Source of the DNA: CAYNSX01 sp964400165
GTDB taxonomy: Bacteria; Armatimonadota; Hebobacteria; CAYNSX01
DNA: 22,358 nt
Assembly: GCA_964400165.1 (NCBI GenBank)
Contig: CAYNSX010000039.1
Coordinates: 1 to 22,358 of the forward strand
Direction: 5' to 3'
Shown piece after piece: positions 1 to 5,563 of this stretch. Made by a program: the position numbers and the translations under genes. Within the stretch, counting starts at the first letter, position 1. The number at the start of each line of letters is the position of its first letter. The notes under the pieces are model-generated. The model searched no databases. It saw only the letters and a list, made by a program, of their open reading frames with translations, and had not been told where the DNA came from.

Positions 1-1258
1 GCTCGCGGCCCATCCTCACGACCGTTCCATTCAGGGAGTCGAGCTCCAGCGGCGCTCCGCGCTCCAGGTCGTTCAGCATCGATGGACGGAGTCCCGGCGG
101 CATGCCATCGGCGCGCGGTCCGCCCGGCGCGCCGCTTCCCGGCGCGCCGGCCTCTGCGCTGTCCTGTTTCTTCGGCTTGGCGTCGTAGATGCCGAAGATG
201 AGCGCGGTGCGGGCTTCATTCCAAGCCGCGGTGCGGTTCGGGCTGATGGTCATGCCCTTCGGGAACGACTCGTCGGTGGCGGGATCGAACACGACCACCG
301 CGGGCGAATCCGAATCGAACTTGCGAACGCCCACCGCCGAGATGAGCGGGTTTTCAAAGCCCTTGTCCTCGGTCGAACGGAGGACCGACAGCGCCTCACG
401 GTTGAGGCCTTCGGTGTCGAGGATGTCGGCCCAAGTCAGGCGGGAGTACGAGGCCTTTGGTTTGGTGTCGAGGACGACCGTGCGGAAATCGCGCAGGCGC
501 AGCGCGTAGAGGCCGTTGCCGATCTTGTCTTCGGCGTCGACGACATAGGCGAGCCAAGTGCCGGTCTCATCGAAGGCATAGTCCGAGACATTGCCGATGT
601 TCGTTTCGCGCCCGGTGACGAGTTCGTGGAGCAGGAGGTCGGCGCCGCGCCAGGCACGCGGCGCGCCCTCCGGCGCGCGGCGCTGGACGGCCAGCCACTG
701 CGCGGTGCGGTCCGAGAGTGCAAACGACGCCGGGCGGGCGAAGGTCTGCTTGTCGCCGTCCTTGAGGCGCAACAAAATCAGTGAAGTGCCGGCGCCACCC
801 CCGCCGCCGAACCCGGCGCCGGGCGGCCCCGGGGGTCCGCCGGGCGCGGGCGGCTGGGCCGACGCGGCGGGCGGCAGTTCCATGAACGCGGCCCACTGCG
901 AATCGCCGGAGAAAGTCGCGCCGCCGCCGCGAGCGTGGCGATAGGTGGTGTCGGCGTCGGTGCGGCGGATGACGAGTTCGCCGTCGCCGTAATTCGGGTT
1001 GAAGGTGAAGGCGAACCACTGGCCGTCATCCGACAAGCGGACGCCGCCGGCGTCGCGCCAGGCCATCGCGTCGGCGACGGTCATCGGCTGCGGGACGAGC
1101 GGCGCGGGCGCTTCGGCGGGCGCGGGCGCGGCCTCACCGGACGGCGCGGGCGCCGGCGCGGGCGCCGGGGCCGGTTCCAGGGCGCGCACCATCGGCGACG
1201 CCACCGCCACCACGAACGCGCAGATGCCAAACCACAATGGGCGACGGGCGAATGTCAT
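1..1258 (-). CDS. Secreted S9-family (prolyl oligopeptidase-like) peptidase, N-terminal part
   Basis: I translated this frame directly: it opens with ATG at 1258, preceded by a GGGAGG ribosome-binding site, and stays open to the left edge, so the C-terminal catalytic domain is outside the window. Residues 1-26 form a signal peptide (basic MTFARRP, a hydrophobic core, then a VRA-type cleavage site), followed by an Ala-Pro repeat linker (about residues 27-60). The rest resembles the beta-propeller of S9 peptidases or PD40 proteins: repeated segments such as LSDDGQWFAF, FSGDSQWAAF and FDETGTWLAY look like propeller blades. Two Gly/Pro-rich insertions interrupt the propeller (about residues 129-157 and 370-392). 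The family normally cleaves short peptides after export. Without the Ser-Asp-His domain the peptidase call is by resemblance; a non-catalytic propeller protein is possible. Confidence 0.6.
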   Translation of the reverse strand, partial: MTFARRPLWFGICAFVVAVASPMVRALEPAPAPAPAPAPSGEAAPAPAEAPAPLVPQPMTVADAMAWRDAGGVRLSDDGQWFAFTFNPNYGDGELVIRRTDADTTYRHARGGGATFSGDSQWAAFMELPPAASAQPPAPGGPPGPPGAGFGGGGGAGTSLILLRLKDGDKQTFARPASFALSDRTAQWLAVQRRAPEGAPRAWRGADLLLHELVTGRETNIGNVSDYAFDETGTWLAYVVDAEDKIGNGLYALRLRDFRTVVLDTKPKASYSRLTWADILDTEGLNREALSVLRSTEDKGFENPLISAVGVRKFDSDSPAVVVFDPATDESFPKGMTISPNRTAAWNEARTALIFGIYDAKPKKQDSAEAGAPGSGAPGGPRADGMPPGLRPSMLNDLERGAPLELDSLNGTVVRMGRE

Positions 1259-1325
1259 CGGAATCCCTCCCACCAGAGTGCCTAGTAACTACGCCGGGGA
1301 ACGCGAAACCCCTGTCTGTTTGATT

Positions 1326-1365
1326 CGGGAAACGGGGAAAGTGTGACGTGTCACGGGATAGGGGC
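1326..1365. repeat. Dispersed intergenic repeat, copy A
   Basis: Positions 1326-1357 match 20141-20172 at 30 of 32 bases and 5442-5473 more loosely. The core contains a near-palindromic GTGACGTGTCAC, a feature of REP-like hairpins. A tail of CGAGGAA/GCGAGGAAAC units (1370-1386) resembles the sequence after copy B. It lies between hicB and the peptidase gene, about 300 bp downstream of the RAYT gene. The gap 1259-1443 otherwise holds only the weak hairpin at 1413-1430. Confidence 0.6.
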
Positions 1366-1412
1366 GATGACGAGGAAGCGAGGAAACAAGGAAACGAGCG
1401 TTTGGGAAGTTG

Positions 1413-1430
1413 CTTGCCCTTGTGGGCGAG
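1413..1430 (-). terminator. Possible hairpin terminator after the hicB-like gene
   Basis: A 7-bp stem (CTTGCCC with GGGCGAG, one G-T wobble) and a 4-base loop lie 14 bases downstream of the hicB-like stop. No T-run follows on the minus strand, so it could simply be a hairpin. Confidence 0.25.
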
Positions 1431-1443
1431 GCTCGCTATGGGG

Positions 1444-1677
1444 CTAGGCAGGGGCGATGCGGACGAGCTTGGGCGGGCCAGCTTCCTGCGGCGGCGCTTC
1501 GCCGTGCTCGGCCATGCGCTCCAATTCGAACGCCAGACCCTCGCGGGCAAGTTGGAGCGCTTCGGCTTCGCTGTCCGCGAACCCGACATAGTCAGGAAAC
1601 GCCGGAATCGTGATGGTGAAGCCGCCTTCGGGCTCGGGAGTGAGAAGGACGGAGTATTCAGCGGAGTGGTGCGGCAT
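1444..1677 (-). CDS. Orphan HicB-like antitoxin
   Basis: This encodes a 77-residue protein starting MPHHSAEYSVLL. The core, EYSVLLTPEPEGGFTITIPAFPDYVGFADSEAEALQLAREGLAFELE, has the HicB fold signature: a partial RNase-H-like strand pair, the 'GGF-h-h-h-P-x-h-P' turn, and the helix beginning with D/S-E-A-EAL. HicB proteins neutralise the HicA mRNA interferase and often carry a C-terminal DNA-binding domain; here the C-terminus is short (EHGEAPPQEAGPPKLVRIAPA) with no visible HTH. No hicA is present on either side. The start lies 20 bp inside the 3' end of the RAYT gene, so translation may be coupled to it. An upstream ATG at 1767 is in frame, but the extra 30 residues do not look like HicB and lie within the RAYT coding region, so I chose 1677. 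Confidence 0.7.
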   Translation of the reverse strand: MPHHSAEYSVLLTPEPEGGFTITIPAFPDYVGFADSEAEALQLAREGLAFELERMAEHGEAPPQEAGPPKLVRIAPA

Positions 1678-2209
1678 AGTCAGCGTCCTCACGGGGCGAG
1701 TAATGTTGTGGGTTCGTGCGAATGTAGCGTCGCACCTCGCGCAACTCGGCAGAAGTTCGAATGACACGGTCGTGGTAGTCCGGCTGCCAGACCCGGCAAC
1801 CCGGACTGTCCCGCAGTAGATTGATTCGTTTCGCAGTCGTCATCTTCAAGTACCCAACGACTTTCGGAACGAGCATTCGGCGCCGCGCTGCTCTGTGGAC
1901 TTGTGAGTCATCGGTTTGTCGGGGCAATTCATGAATTGCCCCAGCACGAGTCTCCTTCCGAATCACGACGATGGCATGTACATGGTCCGGCATCACCATG
2001 AATTCGGCAATCGAAACGCTCGGGAACCGCAGTGAGAGTGACCCGATCGCCGTGCGAACAACTTCGCCCGCCGCCGAGAGACACATCCGACCCTTTCGCA
2101 CTTCTCCCAGCAAGGGCTCCCTCCCGTGCATCGTCAGCGTGATGAAGTACACTCCGCGACGAGAGTAATCCCTCGCTTGAAGGCGCCGCGAATTGTAAGT
2201 CCGGGCCAT
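1658..2209 (-). CDS. REP-associated tyrosine transposase (RAYT, IS200-like Y1 HUH nuclease)
   Basis: This 183-residue protein belongs to the Y1_Tnp/TnpA_REP family of single-strand endonucleases that cut and move REP hairpins. The HUH metal motif is H76-V-H78 in MPDHVHAIV. The likely nucleophile is Tyr145 in VWQPDYHDRVIR, followed by the family's typical C-terminal EVRRYIRTNPQHYSP. The N-terminus (ARDYSRRGVYFITLTMHGR) is also typical. The start ATG at 2209 has a GGAG Shine-Dalgarno four bases upstream and follows the yjbQ stop by 10 bases; longer in-frame extensions lie antisense-like within yjbQ and were rejected. Residues 90-96 (GAIHELP) are encoded by a perfect 22-bp palindrome. It lacks IS200 inverted ends, as usual for domesticated RAYTs. 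Base composition is less G+C-rich than the flanks, suggesting acquisition. Confidence 0.9.
   Translation of the reverse strand: MARTYNSRRLQARDYSRRGVYFITLTMHGREPLLGEVRKGRMCLSAAGEVVRTAIGSLSLRFPSVSIAEFMVMPDHVHAIVVIRKETRAGAIHELPRQTDDSQVHRAARRRMLVPKVVGYLKMTTAKRINLLRDSPGCRVWQPDYHDRVIRTSAELREVRRYIRTNPQHYSPREDADYAAPLR
1921..1942. repeat. Perfect 22-bp palindrome inside the RAYT gene
   Basis: GGGGCAATTCA is followed immediately by its exact reverse complement, TGAATTGCCCC. It would fold into a strong cruciform or hairpin in single-stranded DNA. It is in frame and encodes GAIHELP, in the variable loop between the HUH motif and the catalytic tyrosine. I recall similar palindromes as REP cores of related transposases, so it may be the enzyme's own substrate. 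Confidence 0.85.
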
Positions 2210-2219
2210 CGAGCTCCAC

Positions 2220-2633
2220 TCATTCCCCCACGAATTGCACGACAATCTCCCGTTTCCGCGGGCGGGTGTCGAAGTCAAGGAAGACGATTTGTTGCCAGGC
2301 GCCGAGGGCCAGGGCGCCATCGACGACGGGAACCGAGACGGACGGGCCGAGGAGTGCGGCCCGGATGTGGGCGCAGCCATTGTCGTCATGCGTGTTGTGC
2401 GCGTAGTGGGCGTCGGCGGGGGCGAGGCGTTCGAGGGCGGCGGTCAGGTCGGCGACGACGCCGGGCTCGAATTCCATCGCGGTGATGGCTCCGGTGGAGC
2501 CGGAGACATGGACGACACATACGCCCGCCTTCAGGCCGGACTGCGCCAGCGCGTCGCGCAGGTGCGGCGTCAGGTCGATGATCTGCCCGCGGCCGCGGGT
2601 GTCGAGGCGGACGCGGTGGGTGACGACGGTCAT
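2220..2633 (-). CDS. yjbQ: YjbQ/UPF0047 family protein
   Basis: This 137-residue protein has the family's usual length. Recognisable blocks are VVHVSGSTGAITAMEFEPGV, the conserved NTHDDNGCAHIRAALLGPS, and the C-terminal LGAWQQIVFLDFDTRPRKREIVVQ strand region. YjbQ proteins are small trimeric beta-proteins; some members have been reported to have weak thiamine-phosphate synthase activity, but the physiological role is unsettled. Conserved His and Asn residues (H-N-T-H-D-D-N-G-C-A-H) form the presumed active pocket. The ATG lies 7 bases after the gatA stop codon, so it is probably the last or penultimate cistron of the gatC...gatA operon, with the RAYT gene 10 bases further on. Confidence 0.9.
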   Translation of the reverse strand: MTVVTHRVRLDTRGRGQIIDLTPHLRDALAQSGLKAGVCVVHVSGSTGAITAMEFEPGVVADLTAALERLAPADAHYAHNTHDDNGCAHIRAALLGPSVSVPVVDGALALGAWQQIVFLDFDTRPRKREIVVQFVGE

Positions 2634-2640
2634 CGCCGCA

Positions 2641-4155
2641 CTACGAGTCGGCGCGGCGGACGACGGAGCGGCGCCCGTTGTGCGTTTCGAGCGCGGTCAG
2701 CATCCGGGTGTGGTGCGTCGTCGCTTGCTCGAAGTGATACCCGACGCGCAGAATGAGGTCCTCGCGGAAAGCGGGGCCGATGATTTGCAGGCCGAGCGGC
2801 AGGCCGTCCTCGTAACCGCAGGGCACCGACAGCGCCGGCAGGCCGGCGAGCGACACAGGAATGGTGCAGACATCGGAGAGATACATCTGGTAGGGGTCGT
2901 CCGCCTTCTCGCCGATGCGGAAGGCCGGGCCGGGCGCGGTCGGCGAGAGGATGACATCGCAGTGCGCAAAGGCCTGCTCGAAATCGCGCCGGATGAGCGT
3001 GCGCACCTGTGAGGCCTTGCGATAGAAAGCGTCGTAATAGCCGGCGGAGAGCGCGTAGGTGCCGAGCATAATGCGGCGCTTCACTTCGGGGCCGAATCCC
3101 TCGGCGCGCGTCTTCGCGTAGAGTTCGATGATGTCGCTGACGGGCTGCGCGGTGCGGTGGGGGTATACGACGCCGTCGTAACGGGCGAGGTTGGAACTCG
3201 CCTCGGACGGCGCAATCAGGTAGTAGACCGGCACGCCGTACTTGGCGTGCGGCAGCGCCACCTCGCAGAGCGAGGCCCCCTGCCCTTCCAGCACTTTGGC
3301 TGCGGCGAACACGGCGTCGCGCGCCGGCGCATCGGTCGAGACGCCTTCGACCTCGAAGAGGTCGCGGGCGATGCCGACGCGCAGGCCCTTGATGTCCTGG
3401 CCGAGCCCGGCGACATAGTCGGGTACGGGGACATCGACGCTGGTCGAATCGCGCCGGTCGTGGCCGGCGATGACGCCGAGCAGCAGCGCGCAGTCGCGCA
3501 CATCGTTGGCCAGCGGGCCGACTTGGTCGAGCGACGAGGCGAAGGCGATCAGGCCGTAGCGTGAGACACGACCGTAGGTCGGCTTCAGGCCGACGACGCC
3601 GCAGAGCGCCGCGGGCTGGCGGACGCTGCCACCGGTGTCGGTGCCGATGCCGAGGTGCGCCTCACCGGCCGCGACCGCGGCCGCCGAGCCGCCGCTCGAC
3701 CCGCCCGGGACGCGGGCGAGATCCCAGGGATTGTGCGTGGTGAAGTAGCCGGAGTTTTCCGTCGAGGAGCCCATGGCAAACTCGTCGAGGTTGGTCTTGC
3801 CGACGATGACAGCGCCGGCGGCGGTCAGGCGCTCAACGGTGTCGGCGTCGTAGGGCGGCACATAGCCCTTCAGGACTTTCGACGCGCAGGTCGTCTCGAT
3901 GCCGCGGGTGGACATCACATCTTTCACCGCGATGGGCACGCCGGTCAGGGGGCCTGGGTCCTCGCCCTTGGCCAGCCGCGCATCGAGCGCATCAGCGCGG
4001 GCGAGCGCCAGGTCGGCGGTGACTTTGAGGAACGCCTTGACCTCGCTGTCCACTTCGTCAATGCGTCGCAGCGCGGCCTCGGTCGCCTCGCGGCAGGAGA
4101 GGGTGCGGGCGCGAATGTGCTGCACCATGCCGAAAACGCTTGAGGTGTTGCTCAC
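2641..4155 (-). CDS. gatA: Asp-tRNA(Asn)/Glu-tRNA(Gln) amidotransferase subunit A
   Basis: GatA hydrolyses glutamine and hands the ammonia to GatB for conversion of mischarged Glu-tRNA(Gln) or Asp-tRNA(Asn). The 504-residue protein carries the complete amidase-signature triad: Lys78 (VPIAVKDV), Ser153 in GGSSGGSAAA, and Ser177 in DTGGSVRQPA. The block GLKPTYGRVSRYGLIAFASSLDQVGP is diagnostic of GatA rather than other amidases. The start is GTG at 4155, sharing a GTGA overlap with the upstream PIN gene's stop; an in-frame ATG at codon 10 is an alternative. gatC lies upstream but is separated from gatA by the HTH/PIN module. gatB is not in the window. Given gltX nearby, the organism probably makes Gln-tRNA and/or Asn-tRNA by the indirect route. 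Confidence 0.97.
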   Translation of the reverse strand: MSNTSSVFGMVQHIRARTLSCREATEAALRRIDEVDSEVKAFLKVTADLALARADALDARLAKGEDPGPLTGVPIAVKDVMSTRGIETTCASKVLKGYVPPYDADTVERLTAAGAVIVGKTNLDEFAMGSSTENSGYFTTHNPWDLARVPGGSSGGSAAAVAAGEAHLGIGTDTGGSVRQPAALCGVVGLKPTYGRVSRYGLIAFASSLDQVGPLANDVRDCALLLGVIAGHDRRDSTSVDVPVPDYVAGLGQDIKGLRVGIARDLFEVEGVSTDAPARDAVFAAAKVLEGQGASLCEVALPHAKYGVPVYYLIAPSEASSNLARYDGVVYPHRTAQPVSDIIELYAKTRAEGFGPEVKRRIMLGTYALSAGYYDAFYRKASQVRTLIRRDFEQAFAHCDVILSPTAPGPAFRIGEKADDPYQMYLSDVCTIPVSLAGLPALSVPCGYEDGLPLGLQIIGPAFREDLILRVGYHFEQATTHHTRMLTALETHNGRRSVVRRADS

Positions 4156-4634
4156 GGTTCACGCACCACAGAGAACCCAAACTCGGGCGCTGCCTGGTCG
4201 AAGTGTCGATCGAAGGCGACGACGGCGGCGATCCCCTCGCGTTGAATCTGAACGAACGCCGCATAATCGAAGGCAGAGCGGCGCAGACGGTCGGCCTGCA
4301 CGACCAATTGGGGCGGAAACCAACCAAGATGCGCCGGCAAGTCGCGCAGCAGCAGGCCAACTTGCCGACAAAGGCGGAGCAGATCGGCTGGCAATGGATT
4401 CGTGACACCTTCCGCTGGCACCCAGTCAGGCCGGTGCGGCCGATAGGTGTTGACCGCCGTCATTGCTTCATAGAGGTTCATACGCAGTGTGATGAATGTG
4501 CACCGACGAGCGACCAGGGCCTGGAGCGTTCCCACCGCCGGTGCGTGCCATCGATCCTTGCCGTGCGTCATGGCCACCAGAGCCGAGGCATCGAGGAACA
4601 CCGGCGAGCCGACGGGTACCTCAATCGCTTTCAT
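4152..4634 (-). CDS. PIN-domain ribonuclease, toxin-like, inserted upstream of gatA
   Basis: This protein of about 160 residues has the PIN arrangement of acidic residues: Asp15 in VFLDASALV, Glu56 in RMNLYEAMTAV, Asp123 in SAFDYAAFVQIQ and Asp142 in VVAFDRHFDQA. The C-terminal pattern 'DYAAF...GIAAVVAFDRHF' is typical of VapC-type toxins, which are Mg-dependent RNases. ATG codons at 4637 and 4634 are both possible; the second is better spaced from the GAGG element. The start overlaps the end of the HTH gene by 14 bases, as in co-translated toxin-antitoxin pairs. The stop TGA overlaps the gatA GTG start (GTGA). The partner is therefore probably the upstream HTH protein. It is longer than a typical VapC (about 130-140) because of a Pro/Arg-rich segment in the middle. 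Confidence 0.8.
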   Translation of the reverse strand: MKAIEVPVGSPVFLDASALVAMTHGKDRWHAPAVGTLQALVARRCTFITLRMNLYEAMTAVNTYRPHRPDWVPAEGVTNPLPADLLRLCRQVGLLLRDLPAHLGWFPPQLVVQADRLRRSAFDYAAFVQIQREGIAAVVAFDRHFDQAAPEFGFSVVREP

Positions 4635-5082
4635 CATCGCCTCGGCCGCCGTAGAGATACTCATCCAGATGCTCGGACAGATCGGGGGGCAGATGCACTT
4701 GCCGCGCGTGCGCGTCGATGACTTTGAAAGTCTGCCGCAACTCACGCAGAATGTCTTTCGGAGCGCGCGGTGTTCGTTTCGGATAGGGCTGGCCGGTTTC
4801 CGTGATGGGGAGCAGCCGGTTGAGTTCCTCGGCGAGACGCAGGGCTTCCGCAGTGCTGCTCCGCGGAGCCGGCATTGGCGGAGCGCCGTTCGTGCGGCGC
4901 GCGTGCTTCTCGACCGCCGTTCGCTTGATCAGCCACAGACGAGTCCCCTGGGGCTGACTGACCTGGCGGGCGGCGAGTTTCCCGGCTTTGATGAGCTGAT
5001 GGACTCGCTGACGCGTCACCCCCAGGAGACGCGCAGCTTCCGTGATGGTGACCTCTGCGACATCGGATAGGCGGCGTGCCAT
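4621..5082 (-). CDS. HTH (excisionase/MerR-like) protein, probable antitoxin to the PIN protein
   Basis: This 153-residue protein has an N-terminal DNA-binding domain at about residues 11-57: VTITEAARLLGVTRQRVHQL is a clear helix-turn-helix, followed by a wing (KAGKLAARQVSQPQGTRLWLIKRTAVEKHA) as in excisionase/helix_turn_helix_17 proteins. The middle is a Pro/Arg-rich linker, and the C-terminus is acidic (LPPDLSEHLDEYLYGGRGDDESD), which could wrap a PIN toxin. The ATG at 5082 lies 38 bases after the gatC stop, just below an imperfect palindrome that is a good autoregulatory operator candidate. The antitoxin role is inferred from gene order and overlap; the HTH assignment is from the sequence. 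Confidence 0.75.
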   Translation of the reverse strand: MARRLSDVAEVTITEAARLLGVTRQRVHQLIKAGKLAARQVSQPQGTRLWLIKRTAVEKHARRTNGAPPMPAPRSSTAEALRLAEELNRLLPITETGQPYPKRTPRAPKDILRELRQTFKVIDAHARQVHLPPDLSEHLDEYLYGGRGDDESD

Positions 5083-5086
5083 GTGC

Positions 5087-5104
5087 TTACTTTATATCAA
5101 GCAA
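5087..5104. promoter_or_regulatory. Candidate operator upstream of the HTH/PIN pair
   Basis: TTACTTTATATCAAGCAA reads nearly the same on both strands (14 of 18 positions symmetric). It is a conspicuous A+T-rich island in the 38-base gap between gatC and the HTH gene start. HTH antitoxins commonly bind such palindromes over their own promoter; no convincing -35/-10 pair was resolved. Confidence 0.35.
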
Positions 5105-5120
5105 GAGGGGGCGTCCACCC

Positions 5121-5408
5121 CTATTCCACGACGCGGGGGACGCGGAAGAGGTCGGCGATGCGGTCGGGGGCCAGCGCCAGCACTTCGTCGATGGGCAGCG
5201 AGGGCTGCACGACATCGTCGCGCCAGACATTCTGCAGGGGGACGACATGGCTGGTGGGCTCGACGCCGGTGGTGTCGAGCGCGCCGAGCGCGGCGAAGTG
5301 TTCGATGATCGAGTTGAGTTGCTCGGTCATGCGCTCGAGTTCGGCGTCGGTGAGTTCGAGACGCGACAAGAGCGCGACATGCTCGACTTCGGTGCGCGTG
5401 AGTGGCAT
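5121..5408 (-). CDS. gatC: Asp-tRNA(Asn)/Glu-tRNA(Gln) amidotransferase subunit C
   Basis: This 95-residue protein matches GatC in length and sequence. It opens MPLTRTEVEHVALLSRLELTDAELERMTEQLNSIIEHF, the family's hallmark N-terminal helices, and ends with the loop VEPTSHVVPLQNVWRDDVVQPSL that threads between GatA and GatB. GatC stabilises the GatA-GatB complex. The ATG at 5408 has a GAGGGG Shine-Dalgarno and a perfect TATAAT box just upstream. A longer in-frame start at 5567 would add residues without family resemblance and run through the intergenic repeat. It is the first gene of the operon gatC - HTH - PIN - gatA - yjbQ. Confidence 0.95.
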   Translation of the reverse strand: MPLTRTEVEHVALLSRLELTDAELERMTEQLNSIIEHFAALGALDTTGVEPTSHVVPLQNVWRDDVVQPSLPIDEVLALAPDRIADLFRVPRVVE

Positions 5409-5423
5409 CGGGTCCCCTCGGGC

Positions 5424-5429
5424 ATTATA
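5424..5429 (-). promoter_or_regulatory. Probable -10 box of the gatC promoter
   Basis: The minus strand reads TATAAT, a perfect sigma-70-type -10 hexamer, 15 bases upstream of the gatC ATG. No good -35 hexamer exists at normal spacing: that position is occupied by the edge of repeat copy B (CCCGTTGCAC). The implied leader is very short, about 8-10 bases. Confidence 0.5.
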
Positions 5430-5441
5430 GCGGCTGGGAGT

Positions 5442-5473
5442 CGTGCAACGGGAAATGTGAAAAGTGTCACGGG
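5442..5473. repeat. Dispersed intergenic repeat, copy B
   Basis: This copy aligns with copies A and C over 32 bases (25 of 32 identical to C). The shared blocks are CAACGGGAAATGTG-like on the left and GTGTCACGGG on the right. It is followed by CGGCGAGGAAAC (5483-5494), similar to the tail of copy A. It fills part of the gap between gatC and the GH42-like gene, directly upstream of the gatC -10 box. Confidence 0.5.
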
Positions 5474-5534
5474 AAAGACGCACGGCGAGGAAACTATCGC
5501 ACCCCCACCCCCGGCCTTCCTCGGCGGAACTGAA

Positions 5535-5550
5535 CAGGCCTGGCGGCCTG
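5535..5550 (-). terminator. Candidate terminator of the long operon ending in the GH42-like gene
   Basis: A perfect 6-bp stem (CAGGCC/GGCCTG) with a 4-base loop lies 13 bases past the stop codon on the minus strand. It is followed by TTCAGTT, only a weak T-tract. Confidence 0.35.
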
Positions 5551-5563
5551 CGGTACCGGCCGT

